From assembly GCF_905404315.1 (NCBI RefSeq), contig NC_066288.1, positions 7,402,501 to 7,466,500 on the forward strand: a DNA stretch of 64,000 nucleotides, in the 5' to 3' direction. The first letter of the stretch is position 1. The number at the start of each line of letters is the position of its first letter. The notes under the pieces are model-generated. The model saw only the letters and a program-made list of their open reading frames with translations, searched no databases and was not told the origin of the DNA. Shown piece by piece: positions 32,703-44,504 of the stretch. Made by a program: the position numbers and the translations under genes. The DNA is from Leptidea sinapis. Taxonomy: Eukaryota; Arthropoda; Insecta; Lepidoptera; Pieridae.

Positions 32703-33328
32703 CTTATTCGAAGTGGTCTCCATTGACTGCATTACAGTCCTTTAAACGTTGAGGCCAGTTATCAATAGAAGCACGCACTCTTTCCATAGGTAAATTATTC
32801 ATTGCCAATCGTACGGATTGTTTTAGGGACTCCAAATTATCCTAGCGTTTAGAACAAGCCCTACTCTTTAAAACTGACCACAATCCAGCGGATTAAGATC
32901 AGGACTAGACGATGGCCAGTCTTCAGCTCTGATGAAGTCAGAAACGTTCGTTTCCAACCAAGACTGCGTACACCGAGCTTTGTGACCCGGCGTCGAGTCA
33001 TGCTGGAAGGACCACTCTTGGTTATTGAACATGGTGTTGTTAAGGAGCTTCACTACCTTCTCAATAATGGTATCTTGATACACTTGTGCCGATGTTTTGA
33101 TACCTTTTTCACAAAAATATGGCTCAGTCACTCCGTCATAGCTAATAACCAAACCATCACTGAAGTCGGATAGTTGCACGTTGCACTCTGTTGACTTATT
33201 GGGAAGCTTCCTTAGAGCTTTGAGCATAAATACGGTCACTTCTTTCCATTATACCACCGTAATCTTTTTTAAATTATCAGTTAAGAAATTACCAGTACGT
33301 CCCTTAAAGGCTGCAAGTCAACTTTTAA
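32702..33328 (-). pseudogene. mariner (maT-type, DD37D) transposase, C-terminal part
   Basis: On the minus strand the frame 33239-32868 is open and encodes DFSDGLVISYDGVTEPYFCE, NNQEWSFQHDSTPGHKA and DWPSSSPDLNPLD. From the Asp of QHDS to the Asp of NPLD there are 37 residues, the DD37D spacing of maT-type mariners. After LDCGQF the frame is lost, but ANGDHFE-like sequence and the TAA at about 32704 can be read in other frames. The N-terminal third is missing at 33328. The paralogue is 42622-43247. Confidence 0.75.
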
Positions 33329-33527
33329 TGTCGACAACACAGCTTATTTGTAATATCTTGGGGCATTAGACGACAGAATTGTGTTGAATATATGACAGAA
33401 TTGTTACCATATAATTATCAAAATAGTTCATGTTATGTTAAATATTTTGCGAGCTATTTTATTTATTTTTTCATCATATTTTAATTAATTGTTTCAAACA
33501 ACACCGAAATCTTGAATTTTTTTATGT

Positions 33528-33800
33528 CAATAAGGGACGAGACAAGCAGGACGTTCAGATGGTAATTGTTACGCCCTGCCCATTACAAAGCAGTGCTGCT
33601 CAGGATTCTTGAAAAACCTAAATACTCTGAGAGTTGAGACATAATGTGTTAAGTCTCAGTTGCCCAGTAATTTCACTAGCTATGGTGCGCTTCAGACCGA
33701 AACACAGTAATGCTTACACATTACTGCTTCACGGCAGAAATAGGCGCCGTTGTTGTACCCATAATTTAGTCGGCATCCTGTGCAAAGGAGCCTCCCACTG
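33528..33800 (-). mobile_element. REP-S, nearly complete, unit 1
   Basis: Reversed REP-S from 'aataagggacgagacaagca' through 'cactagctatggtgcgcttc' (core, mutated) to 'tgtgcaaaggagcctcccac'. Paired with 43447-43719. Confidence 0.6.
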
Positions 33801-34487
33801 GTACAGTACGTACATACGTAAGTATAGTTTGATACAGTAGTTATATTACATATTATATTTCAATAATCTAACGTTTGAGAGTTATTTCTAAGTTCCAAAC
33901 AAAAAAACTTTTGGAAAATTTGATCAAGAAGAAGGAAGAATAAATAGACGGTCAGATATTAGTGAAGTTCTTTGGATTGAAAACCACTTAGCTTAACTTC
34001 TTGCAGAATAAGAACCAAATATGTTGAGAGCAGTAAGTACCTTTATCCTTTTTTACTGGCAAGTTGTGATCTTTTTTATCAGAAGCCTTGTATAGTTCGG
34101 CGATCTTAAAATACAGATAAATCGATACAACTAATTGAACACTTGAACATTTAATTATAATATTAACAGTAAAGATTCTGCCACTATATTACCGTTGAGG
34201 TAATTAAGAAAAACATAAAGCGTACTCTATGATTTTGGAAAAAGCAAATGCAATCGATGTATGAGAGTTCGTAAATTACAAAAACACTCGAAAGCGTTAC
34301 TAAAATTCACAAAACAAAGATGTCTATGTGTTATTACAACACAGTAGACACAAAACCTGTGTAGTGACAAGAATTTTGACAGGTCTTTGTAAATTGAGTA
34401 AACATATTTTGCAAAAAATAGGTATAAAACCAACAATAATAAATATACTTTAATCCTGCGCACTAGCAATGCGCAAACGAAATATCT
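33801..34487. other. duplicated AT-rich sequence without a gene
   Basis: Matches 43720-44406 closely. An 80-codon minus-strand frame (34469-34227) is preserved in both units, but this is expected from the recency of the duplication and it has no recognisable domain. Confidence 0.4.
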
Positions 34488-34585
34488 ATAACCACAGAGT
34501 AGAAACAGATACAGTGTAACTAACAGCCCAAAAAATCTGGCTTATACTTTATACGTAAGTATCTATCGATACTCTGTGGTTTTAT
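34488..34585. mobile_element. 98-bp foldback element
   Basis: Left arm 34488-34512 (ATAACCACAGAGTA...) pairs imperfectly with right arm 34559-34585 (...TACTCTGTGGTTTTAT). Also present at 44407-44504. Probably a small MITE. Confidence 0.5.
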
Positions 34586-34736
34586 TGTCGATTAAAGAAA
34601 GTCTTCTATCACTGATTACGTCTAGAATTACGGTCAGTAAACAAAGGAATAACATAATAGGAAATTTATCTCTTATCATAAAGAACATATTAGTATGATA
34701 AAACGCCACTTAAGTAGATTAACACCTGGCATTATA

Positions 34737-35163
34737 TTAGTTCTATTTAATTAAATCATTGTCATTTAATACTAAATTATTAATTTCAGCCTAAAAAAAT
34801 CCGTTAACTTTGTAATTGTTTATTCTAGATTCAAAGACCGAAAGCGCTCGTTGATAAATATAAAAAATAGTTAAATACGAGGAACTTAAGACAAAATTAA
34901 ATTTACTATTCAATATTATTTTAGCCTTTCAAAGCCTATTTAAACATATAAATTATTTATTGAAGTAGGCGTTACTTTGGGAAAATCCATAATTATCCAA
35001 CTGTTTTACGTTTTCTCTAGTATTCATCCTTTAAGACCCTTGTCTCGTGCCAGAGTTCGGCGAGTCAACGTTTTTAAGACAAATATTGGCGGAATTAGCA
35101 CTAAAGAAAACTTAAAACATTTGGACAAATTATGACAAATATAATACTTATACTATACATTAA
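34737..35163. other. unit 1-specific sequence, no gene seen
   Basis: Start of the 4-kb block missing from unit 2. AT-rich, nothing recognised. Confidence 0.3.
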
Positions 35164-35301
35164 CCCCCTTATTCATAATGGTCCGCTAACTTTAAACAGC
35201 CGCTAAGGAGTGTTTTTTCTCATTCTGACTTAGGTCAATATTAGAAGACAGAGTGCGAATTAGCAATGCTTTAAGTTAGCAGACTATTATGAATAAGGGG
35301 G
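35164..35301. mobile_element. 138-bp MITE with CCCCCTTATTCATAAT ends
   Basis: CCCCCTTATTCATAATGGTC at 35164 is matched inversely by the end ATTATGAATAAGGGGG at 35301. The inverted similarity extends about 33 bases (GTTAGC/TTTAAA blocks). Nothing coding. It is related by end motif to 8599-9192. Confidence 0.6.
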
Positions 35302-35910
35302 ATAGTATTTACTTAATTTTTATGTAAATCTGAAATTTAGAACTTCATAATATAAACGGTAATTGATAAAGAAGGTTTCAAGTCCACACATATAAATACG
35401 GTTTTGCCTCTTTTTTTCCCAAATATTCTAGATTACAGATAAGTGTAAGTACAGACTTATTAGCGCGTATACGTAACTATCTTATAAGCTGCCTACTCCA
35501 AGTACGCAAAAGAAAGGGAATTTATATACAAAATATATATAAATAGTAGACTGTAGACTGGCAAGAAAGTTCTATTTTTTTTCTAAGTTCTATGAAGGAA
35601 TTCAAATACCTGCTATCTTGTGGCTTCACCACCAGATTCATTATTTTCCCTCCCTTAAGAATTGTTTGGTTATAGTTTAACTACCTACACGTGAAATACT
35701 TACCTTTCAAAGTTCTTTACTAACATCTAAAAGTTTTTCAAGTTATTCCAGAGGCCATTTGTAGACTTCTTCTTCCGTTACACTTCACCAAAGACAAGGC
35801 AAATGACTGCTATAGCTTCCTGTATAAAAATGCTATATTTGTTAGTAAAGAAAAAGAAATAGTACGTGGATTGTGAATCCACGTACCACTGTAGCACATC
35901 GCTTCACCGG
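35302..35910. other. unannotated unit 1-specific stretch
   Basis: No gene or clear element. A perfect small inverse 'acgtggattgtgaatccacgt' at about 35866-35887 forms a hairpin. Confidence 0.3.
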
Positions 35911-35914
35911 ATGT

Positions 35915-36235
35915 CCGCTTGATAATCTAAGGATCTATCTATGGATACCCATAAGGGTATGGTGGGTAAAGGCGCCTATTTCTGCCGTGAAGCAGTATTT
36001 GTAAGTATTTCGGTCTGAAGGGCGCCGTAGCTAGTGAAATGAAATGGGCAAATGAGACTTAACATGTTATGCCTCAAGGTGACAAGCGCAGTTTTAGTGC
36101 CGCTCAGGATTTTTGGGGCTTTTCAAGAATCCCTGAGCGGCACTGCGTTGTAAGGGGGCAGGAGTATTAATTCCCATCAGCTGAACGTCATTTCTTCTTC
36201 AACGTAACCTCATTTTCATAACAAAATCTATATTC
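35915..36235 (+). mobile_element. REP-S, complete-looking
   Basis: From 'ggatgtccgcttgataatct' through 'gcgcctatttctgccgtgaa' and the core GGCGCCGTAGCTAGTG to 'aacctcattttcataacaaa'. It has a small insertion ('aatgaaatg') after the core. Confidence 0.6.
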
Positions 36236-36551
36236 CTTTAAAATTGAAAGAGTGCCCTCAATAGTCTGCGTCATCAGATCTTTTTACAATGGGGCTGATC
36301 TAGGAGTACCAATACCGGTACAATAACAAACATACAAACAGTTGAATCTTTGAAGTCTGACGAAAAACAGCAGACAAAGTCATTGTGGATACATTCAAAT
36401 ATCTACAATTAAAAATTAATCATTGCTATAGATTTATCTAGGCTTTTAAGCCATGACGCATTTGTAACGTCAGCCAATTAGCAAACATGATAAAAACACG
36501 ACGCAAGTATTATAAACACAATAAAACGTTTGTTTATATTCTCGAAACATA

Positions 36552-38712
36552 ATTTTTTTTATTTTTTTTCTATGGTATTCCGTCCTATTGGAGGACAAAC
36601 GAGCGTACGGGTCACCTGGTGTTAAGTAATCACCGCCGCCCACAATCTCTTGCAACACCAGAGGAATCGCAGGAGCGTTGCCGGCCTTTAATTAAGGTGT
36701 ACGCGCTTTTTTTAAAGGTCGTATCGTCTCGGAAACACCGCACAAAGAAGTTCATTCCACAGCTTAGTAGTACGTGGACGAAAGCTCCTTAAAACCGCAC
36801 AGTGGAGGACCGCCACACATCCAGATGGTGAGGATGATATCCTAACTTGTGGCGTGTCGTGCGAAGGTGGAATTCGGCGGCAGGAATCAGGTTAAACAGG
36901 TCTTCGGAACACTCCCCGTGATAAATGCGGTAGAAAACACACAATGAAGCGACTTCTCTACGCAACGCCTAGTGATCCAGCCGTTTAAAGAGCACTGGGT
37001 CCCCCACAATTCGAGCTGCTCTACGTTGCACGCGGTCAAATGGATCGAGCTGATACTGGGGTGCGCCAGACCAGAGATGACAGCAGTAATCCATGTGTGG
37101 CCGGACCTGCGCTTTGTAGAGCGCTAGTATGTCGGCTTGAAGTATTGCCGTGCTCTATTAATGAGGCCCAGTCTCTTTGAAGCCAATGTGGCTTTACCCT
37201 CCAGAAATTGGCAATCGCTCGAGATTTCGAGACCCAGTATTCCGATACTAGGCGAGGCTTTAAGGGAAGTGTTGTCGAAGAGCGGTGACACGACAAATGG
37301 GGTTTTTTTAGTGGTAAGCGCGCAAACTTGAGTCTTCTGGGGGTTAAATTGGACAAGGTTCAATTTACCCCATTCCGGGACCTTCTCGAGAGAGGACTCG
37401 ATAGAAAACACAAGTTTCTCCCGGCACAGGTCGACGATTTCCGAGAGAGACCTGCATGGCCCGTGTATACGGCATCACCAGTGCTGTCGTCTGCATAGCA
37501 ATGAATGTTGGAGGTGTCCAACATATCATTGATATGCAGAAGAAACAGGGTGGGAGTAGCACACAGCCTTGGGGCACTCCAGCATTCACGGGCTTCGGGT
37601 TCGAGCAATATCCATCGACAACAACCTGTATGCTGTGCCCAGTGAGGAAGCTGGAGGTCCACTTGCACAAGCTCTCGGGAAGCCCAAATGATGGAAGTTT
37701 TGAGAGGAGCGCCTTGTGCCAAACACGATCAAAGGCCTTCGCTTTATCCAGGCTAACTGCCAGGCCTTCCCCCTTTCTTTCAATAGCCGCAGCCCATCTA
37801 TGTGTTAGGTATACCAGAAGATCACCTACCGACCGACCATGGCGAAACCCGTATTGTCGGTCGTTGATCAACTGGTGACCTTCTAGATATACCAAGAGCT
37901 GGCGGCTGATTATACTCTCCATGATTTTGGAGAGCAGGAATGTAATAGCAATAGGCCTGTAGTTTGCCACACGTTTGGGCATAAGTTCTAAGCACGATTG
38001 GAGAAATGTCATCCGGCCCGCTCGACTTCCTGACGTCCAACGAAAACAGATCTCGCCTAACAGTTTTCTAGACAGAAATATGTTTTTCCGTTGTTGTCAA
38101 GAGTCGAGTTGGAGGCGAAAAGAGCGCACAAGAGATCGGCTTTCTCTTTTGCCGTATGGGCCAGGGTGTCATTCCTCATGTGCAACGGCGGCATGGATGC
38201 CTGGCTGAAGTTACCAAGAGCAGCTTTCGACAACGACCAGAACTTGCGTGACAGAAGTCCACGTTGAGTGTGGAGCGGGGTGCCGTGGTGTTACTGCCTC
38301 GTTTGTCCTTGGTCATGCGCGGTTCTGTGCCCTCCCCAGAATACGAAGGGCAGTCCGAGCTAGAGTGCTCGGGGAGGGATTTTCCGGTTTTGGTAGAGCC
38401 GGTACCCTCCGGGGGTAAAATCTTTTGTACATCCGCTGTCATATTCGGGTGGAGAGGGGGGGGGGGGGAGGGCCACCGGTCCTCGACATTAACCTATGCG
38501 AAACATAGCGGTACTAGGCTGCTACTTCACGCCGGTATTCTGTGCGAGTGTGGTAATTAAACCCGGACGAGACTGGCCCCATTGTGCTGACGTCAAAAGA
38601 CTGCAGCGTGACCCTCCCACTTCTAAAAAACCCTTAGTTGCCTCTTACGACACCCATGGGCCTGGGACTCCCCTATTATTTTTACGCCCCGGGGAAAGTA
38701 CAGGGCATAATT
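36552..38712 (-). pseudogene. LINE-B, internally deleted but with both ends
   Basis: The minus strand begins at about 38712 with 'tactttccccggggcgtaaa' and a GC-rich leader. It contains the N-terminal frame 38442-38250 (MTADVQKILPPEGTGSTKTG ... STLNVDFC, where LNVDFC resembles an endonuclease start). It then jumps directly to the RT linker at about 38245, so most of the endonuclease is deleted. RT blocks: DVRKSSGPDDISPIVLRTYA (about 38035), a deletion, YRPIAITFLLSKIMESIISR, RQYGFRHGRSVGDLLVYLTH, AKAFDRVWHKALLSKLPSFG, GVPQGCVL, YADDS (37483-37497), WGKLNLVQFNP and the C-terminal block to 36700. It ends with 'gacaaacgagcgtacgggtc' reversed and an A-run at 36552. It is more complete than the copy at 21830 but frameshifted. 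Absent from unit 2. Confidence 0.75.
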
Positions 38713-39091
38713 AATTATTAATTACAAGACATAATACTTTTTGACGAGTAAGAAAAACTTTAATCTTTGAAATTAGAAAATTTTATTTCGGATAAAATTT
38801 AAATTTCATAATTTGAAAATTTAATATTAGTTCCGATAAACGTATGTCTATCGGCATTCCATGCTAAATTAGTTATATAGGTATGGCGTAATAAATGGTT
38901 ATTAGGATACCTGCCGATAAGATATATCCGTTCTGTAAAAATATCTCGATTTCCGCGTAGAGATAATATGCTCGAAGTTATTAGTTTTGATACCGAGACG
39001 CCAAATAAATATTAGGAAGGAATTCATTCTATCTGATTTTTGATTGATTTTCTGAATAGAAGCTATCGAATGCAAACTATAATTGCTATAT

Positions 39092-39363
39092 GCCGCCGAA
39101 TTCCACCTTCGCACGACACGCCACAATTAGGATATCATCCCCACCATCTGGTTGTGTGGCGGTCCTCCACAGTGCGGTTTTTAAGGAGCTTTCTTCCAAG
39201 TACCACAAAGCTGTGGAATGAGCTTCCTTATGCGGTGTTTCCGGGACGATACGACATGGGTAACTTCAAAAAAAGCGCCTTCCTTAATAAAGGCCGCCAA
39301 CGCTCCTGATTCCTCTGGTGTTGCATTAGAACGTGGGCGGCGGTGATCACTTAACACCAGGTG
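39092..39363 (+). mobile_element. LINE-B 3' fragment at the end of unit 1
   Basis: Plus-strand C-terminal coding and UTR: 'ccgccgaattccaccttcgc', '[12 protein letters not shown]', GRYDMGN and 'cacttaacaccaggtga', cut off before the terminal 'cccgtacgctcgtttgtcct'. The copy in unit 2 is 45039-45299. The lost tail means the fragment was truncated before duplication. Confidence 0.65.
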
Positions 39364-39389
39364 AATCGATGAAATCTGTTCTCTTTTGC

Positions 39390-39674
39390 GAAAATTATTA
39401 ATTCGTCAAAGCAGATGTAGTGGTTTGCCCGGTACGAGATGTATATAGCGTACTCAGACTTTCCTCCGGCTTTACCTAAAACTTAGCCGTGTGTGTTAAA
39501 ACGTGAACTTGACTATTGCATTGGGCTGTCTTGGCTCAAGTTCAGAATAATTTCAGCTGTGAAATGACTATAAAAACGAAATTTAAGATAATATGCTAAG
39601 CTAACAATCACCTAACATTACTCACATCAAGAATTGCTAGATATTCTTGTGTGGTTTGAAAGAAGTATTAATCG
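39390..39674. other. spacer between duplication units
   Basis: About 285 bases with no counterpart before unit 1 or after unit 2 and no recognised element. It marks the junction of the tandem duplication. Confidence 0.5.
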
Positions 39675-40082
39675 ACCGGCCTTAGTCAAGCTATTTTTAT
39701 TTCATAAAATTACAACGTCACGCAAAAAACTTTTAGCCTTTAAAATTGAAAAATATAAATGCGTCTATCAATCTATACAAATAATGTAAATAGGAAAAGT
39801 TTTTTTTGTATCTACGTAACATGTATGTATTTGTAATGACTCAAATTAAAAACTATTGGACCGGTTTTAAATTAATTCCACCGGTAGAATGACTATGTTA
39901 TCACTGAGAAACATTGGCGTCATTTTATTTAAAATATAAGAACAACTTGCAAAAGTATTTATTTGTATAAATAGTTATTTTTATTTATAATTGAATCACA
40001 ACACTTCGCTGATAAATATGGCAAGGAGTTAGATAACTTCACTTCTTGTATTTTCAAGGGATGCATGAGAAAAGTCAAGCGG

Positions 40083-40318
40083 CAGTAATGTGTAAGCATT
40101 ACTCTGTTTCGGTCTGAAGGGCGCCGTAGCTAGTTAAATTACTTGGCAAATGAGAGTTAACATCTTATGTCTCAAGGTGACGAGCGCAGTTGTAGTGCCG
40201 CTCAGAATTTTTGAGTTTTTCAATAATCTTGAGCGGCACTGCATTGTAATGGGCAGGGCGTATCAATTACCATCAGCTGAACGTCCTCCTCGTCTAGTGC
40301 ATTATTATCATAAAAAAA
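40083..40318 (+). mobile_element. REP-S in unit 2
   Basis: Copy of 28686-28927. 5' truncated relative to the 3062 copy. Confidence 0.6.
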
Positions 40319-40716
40319 AGGCTATAAGGTGCAATAATATTTAATATATATATATATATAAGAGATATCCACGTATATAGTCACTCATCACGATATCTCT
40401 GGAACCATTAGAGCTAAAGACTTGAAATTTGGTAGGAATATTCTTTTCACCGAGAAGAGGTCAGCTAAGAACGGATTTTCCATGATTCCACCCGCAAGAG
40501 TTTTTTTTATTATGAACAGAACAACGTCTGTCGTATAATATATTAAAACGTAGTATAATATATTAAAACGTAGCAAATTTGTTAGTTTTCTCTTCCAGGT
40601 AAGTGACAGACACCCTGTTTTTGTCTTATTATTATAATCACTTTTTACATTGAAGAGAATTATTATTATGAATTAGTCTATTTGATAATAATATATTATG
40701 TAAATTATATACTTTT

Positions 40717-41031
40717 ACTGATCCAGCAAACGTTGTATTGCCGATATTAAAATTGCGATACAAAAGTAACTGTTGATCGTAGGTGGGTGAAAATTTGAAG
40801 TTGTATGTATTTTTAATGCTGACTCATAATCAAACAAATAAAAAAAAATGTCAAAAAATTAAAAAAAAAAAACATCTGGACCACCCTTAACATTTAAGGG
40901 GAATGAGAAATAGATGTTGTCCGATTCTCAGACCTACCCAATATGCACTCAAAATTTCATGAGAATCGGTCAAGCTGTTTCGGAGGAGTTCAATGCTTAA
41001 CACCATGACACGAGAATTCTATATATTATAT
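40717..41031 (-). mobile_element. HEL-1 in unit 2
   Basis: Copy of 29368-29686. The terminus reads 'ttactgatccagcaaacg', having lost AGCTGAC. A run of T/A differs in length. Confidence 0.5.
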
Positions 41032-41255
41032 GACATTGAATTTGTTAACATTATACATAGGTACTAGATGAGTTATTTAATTATTTACGTCTTATAATAT
41101 CTTTAATTTTATAAATATTAATGATAGCATTGTGAAATCCGACATGTTTCAGTATAACAGTTGTGTGTTGGTACTTAGACAATTTTATAACATATTTTGC
41201 ATGTCAATTGGACGAAAGATATTGGATTATCAATAATATTATGTTAACATCTTAA

Positions 41256-41630
41256 CACGGACTAGTAAAAAAAGAAGGACTCCGCGCCGTGATATTAGCA
41301 AGTGAAGCACCGTTATGCTAGTGTGTGTGCGGTTACGAGGGATACTAGTTACACAATTTTTTCTCCCTTAAATAATCTTATATGGCCACAAATACTTTTA
41401 TAGTATCGGTTTTTCACATTTTCACAACGCACGACAGCATTTTTAAAATACTTTATTGAGACGCAAACTGATCTGTTACAGACTATGACAATTCTCAATG
41501 ATCGTGGCCGATCGGCTTGTATTAGTGTAAGTGTGTGCATGGGTTATGTATTTACACGTCTACCGGCTTGTTTTGGTGCTCCACTGTTATGTACGGTGAC
41601 ACGAATTCCTTCTTTTTTTACTCGTCTGTG
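41256..41630 (+). mobile_element. MITE-F in unit 2
   Basis: CACGGACTAGTAAAAAAAGA to TTTTTTTACTCGTCTGTG. Copy of 29893-30270. Its left end is the better preserved of the two (the unit 1 end is mutated and carries an extra GC stretch). Confidence 0.65.
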
Positions 41631-42349
41631 GATTATCAATAATATAATGTACGTAATTATAAATAATAAATACAATGTTTCATGCAAATAAAATTTATTT
41701 GAATATCACAGTATGGAGCGCGGAATACTTTATTATAATATGATTGTTATTAATAATCTTGATCTTGACATGACGTTTAAATATTATGTAAATGCAACCT
41801 TATAAAAACTGAGGTCCGCGATATAGCTGAGTACGTTCCGGTTTTTTATGTATAACATTAGACATCAGACAAAAACTCAATTATGACTTTATAATTATAA
41901 TGTATAATATCGGAAGAGCAATCATGAAGGATATTTAACAAGCTGTAAAGCTAAAAGCCATCAAGTTTTTTTTGGATACATCACGTTTAATGCCATTTTA
42001 ATATGGGGATAAAAAATAATTTTTCATTACTCATACTCGGAAAGTAACCTTACTTTCCGTTTTGATTTGATTATTTGGTGAAAATGCTGCTTCCCTCTCC
42101 TTCCTCACTTTAAAAATAGAACTGCTGTGAAGAGGTTTATGTACTAACTAATTAAAAAAATGCTGCGGCCATGTGACTTTCTAAACAGCCAGTGTGAACT
42201 TAGCGAAGACTTCTTTGAGCGGAGTAAACCGCAACAATTGCGCGGTAAGTTCAATATTTGAAATTTAAAAAGTTGACATAAATTGGCGGGATACTAATCT
42301 GTGCTTAGATAAACAACTACTTTTAATTTCCTCATATTCGAAATGAAAA

Positions 42350-42469
42350 GTAGAGTGTTTAACTCGGGTAAAAGTATCAATTCCTACTTGGACTACAGCC
42401 GACCTCGCTGCGCTCGGGCGTCCAAATACCTAGGGAATTAATTCTTTCAACCCTCGGTTAACAATCTAC
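42350..42469. mobile_element. 120-bp foldback element, unit 2 copy
   Basis: Counterpart of 30990-31109 at an offset of 11360 bases, with one or two substitutions. Confidence 0.5.
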
Positions 42470-42621
42470 TATTCTCTGCAACTCTGTGCGGATATATGAT
42501 ACCTAGTCTTGCCATAAATACTGAAAGAAAGAAAAAAAATTGTTTCTATTGAAAATAACATTTTTTACTTTTACAGTGAATTAGTTTAATACATAAATAT
42601 AAAATAATTTAACATATAAAA

Positions 42622-43247
42622 AGCTTATTCGAAGTGGTCTCCATTGGCTGCATTACAGTCCTTTAAACGTTGAGGCCAGTTATCAATAGAAGCACGCACT
42701 CTTTCCATGGAAAATTATTCATTGCCAATCGTACGGATTGTTTTAGGGACTCCAAATTATCATGGCGTTTAGAGCAAGCCCTACTCTTTAAAACTGACCA
42801 CAATCCAGCGGATTAAGATCAGGACTAGACGATGGCCAGTCTTCAGCTCTGATGAAGTCAGAAACGTTCGTTTCCAACCAAGACTGCGTACACCGAGCTT
42901 TGTGACCCGGCGTCGAGTCATGCTGGAAGGACCACTCTTGGTTATTGAACATGGTGTTGTTAAGGAGCTTCCTACCTTCTCAATAATGGTATCTTGATAC
43001 ACTTGTGCCGATGTTTTGATACCTTTTTCACAAAAATATGGCTCAGTCACTCCGTCATAGCTAATAACCAAACCATCACTGAAGTCGGATAGTTGCACGT
43101 TGCACTCTGTTGACTTATTGGGAAGCTTCCTTAGAGCTTTGAGCATAAATACGGTCACTTCTTTCCATTATACCACCGTAATCTTTTTTAAATTATCAGT
43201 TAAGAAATTACCAGTACGTCCCTTTAAGGCTGCAAGTCAACTTTTAA
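42622..43247 (-). pseudogene. mariner (maT-type) transposase C-terminal part, unit 2
   Basis: Counterpart of 32702-33328. Minus frame from 43158 is shifted by a 2-base deletion at about 42971 (ggagcttcctacc versus ggagcttcactacc in unit 1), so the catalytic end is read in another frame. Upstream (42555-42621) it keeps about 65 bases of mariner 3' flank that unit 1 lost. Confidence 0.7.
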
Positions 43248-43446
43248 TGTCGACAACACAGCTTATTTGTAATATCTTGGGGCATTAGACGACAGAATTG
43301 TGTTGAATATATGACAGAATTGTTACCATATAATTATCAAAATAGTTCATGTTATGTTAAATATTTTGCGAGCTATTTTATTTATTTTTTCATCATATTT
43401 TAATTAATTGTTTCAAACAACACCGAAATCTTGAATTTTTTTATGT

Positions 43447-43719
43447 CAATAAGGGACGAGACAAGCAGGACGTTCAGATGGTAATTGTTACGCCCTGCCC
43501 ATTACAAAGCAGTGCTGCTCAGGATTCTTGAAAAACCTAAATACTCTGAGAGTTGAGACATAATGTGTTAAGTCTCAGTTGCCCAGTAATTTCACTAGCT
43601 ATGGCGCCCTTCAGACCGAAACACAGTAATGCTTACACATTACTGCTTCACGGCAGAAATAGGCGCCGTTGTTGTACCCATAATTTAGTCGGCATCCTGT
43701 GCAAAGGAGCCTCCCACTG
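43447..43719 (-). mobile_element. REP-S, unit 2
   Basis: Counterpart of 33528-33800. It retains the canonical 'tggcgcccttcagaccgaaa', which is mutated in unit 1. Confidence 0.6.
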
Positions 43720-44406
43720 GTACAGTACGTACATACGTAAGTATAGTTTGATACAGTAGTTATATTACATATTATATTTCAATAATCTAACGTTTGAGAG
43801 TTATTTCTAAGTTCCAAACAAAAAAACTTTTGGAAAATTTGATCAAGAAGAAGGAAGAATAAATAGACGGTCAGATATTAGTGAAGTTCTTTGGATTGAA
43901 AACCACTTAGCTTAACTTCTTGCAGAATAAGAACCAAATATGTTGAGAGCAGTAAGTACCTTTATCCTTTTTTACTGGCAAGTTGTGATCTTTTTTATCA
44001 GAAGCCTTGTATAGTTCGGCGATCTTAAAATACAGATAAATCGATACAACTAATTGAGCACTTGAACATTTAATTATAATATTAACAGTAAAGATTCTGC
44101 CACTATATTACCGTTGAGGTAATTAAGAAAAACATAAAGCGTACTCTATGATTTTGGAAAAAGCAAATGCAATCGATGTATGAGAGTTCGTAAATTACAA
44201 AAACACTCGAAAGCGTTACTAAAATTCACAAAACAAAGATGTCTATGTGTTATTACAACACAGTAGACACAAAACCTGTGTAGTGACAAGAATTTTGACA
44301 GGTCTTTGTAAATTGAGTAAACATATTTTGCAAAAAATAGGTATAAAACCAACAATAATAAATATACTTTAATCCTGCGCACTAGCAATGCGCAAACGAA
44401 ATATCT

Positions 44407-44504
44407 ATAACCACAGAGTAGAAACAGATACAGTGTAACTAACAGCCCAAAAAATCTGGCTTATACTTTATACGTAAGTATCTATCGATACTCTGTGGTT
44501 TTAT
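44407..44504. mobile_element. 98-bp foldback element, unit 2
   Basis: Counterpart of 34488-34585. Confidence 0.5.

Larger units (their letters stand above)
28258..39389. repeat. segmental duplication, unit 1
   Basis: Three collinear blocks match unit 2: 28258-31190 with 39675-42555, about 32702-34736 with 42622-44656, and about 38725-39389 with 44659-45325. Identity is very high: comparing 30341-30790 with its partner 11360 bases downstream I count three substitutions. Unit 1 differs by extra sequence at 31197-32701 (rearranged mariner) and by 34737-38724 (about 4 kb, including LINE-B). Confidence 0.85.

Noticed and set aside
34227..34469. 80-codon minus-strand frame conserved exactly at 44146-44388
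   Set aside because: Both copies lie in the recent segmental duplication, so conservation carries no weight. AT-rich, no domain, no splice or start context.
38264..38560. 98-codon plus frame in GC-rich sequence
   Set aside because: Antisense of the LINE-B leader and N-terminal frame.
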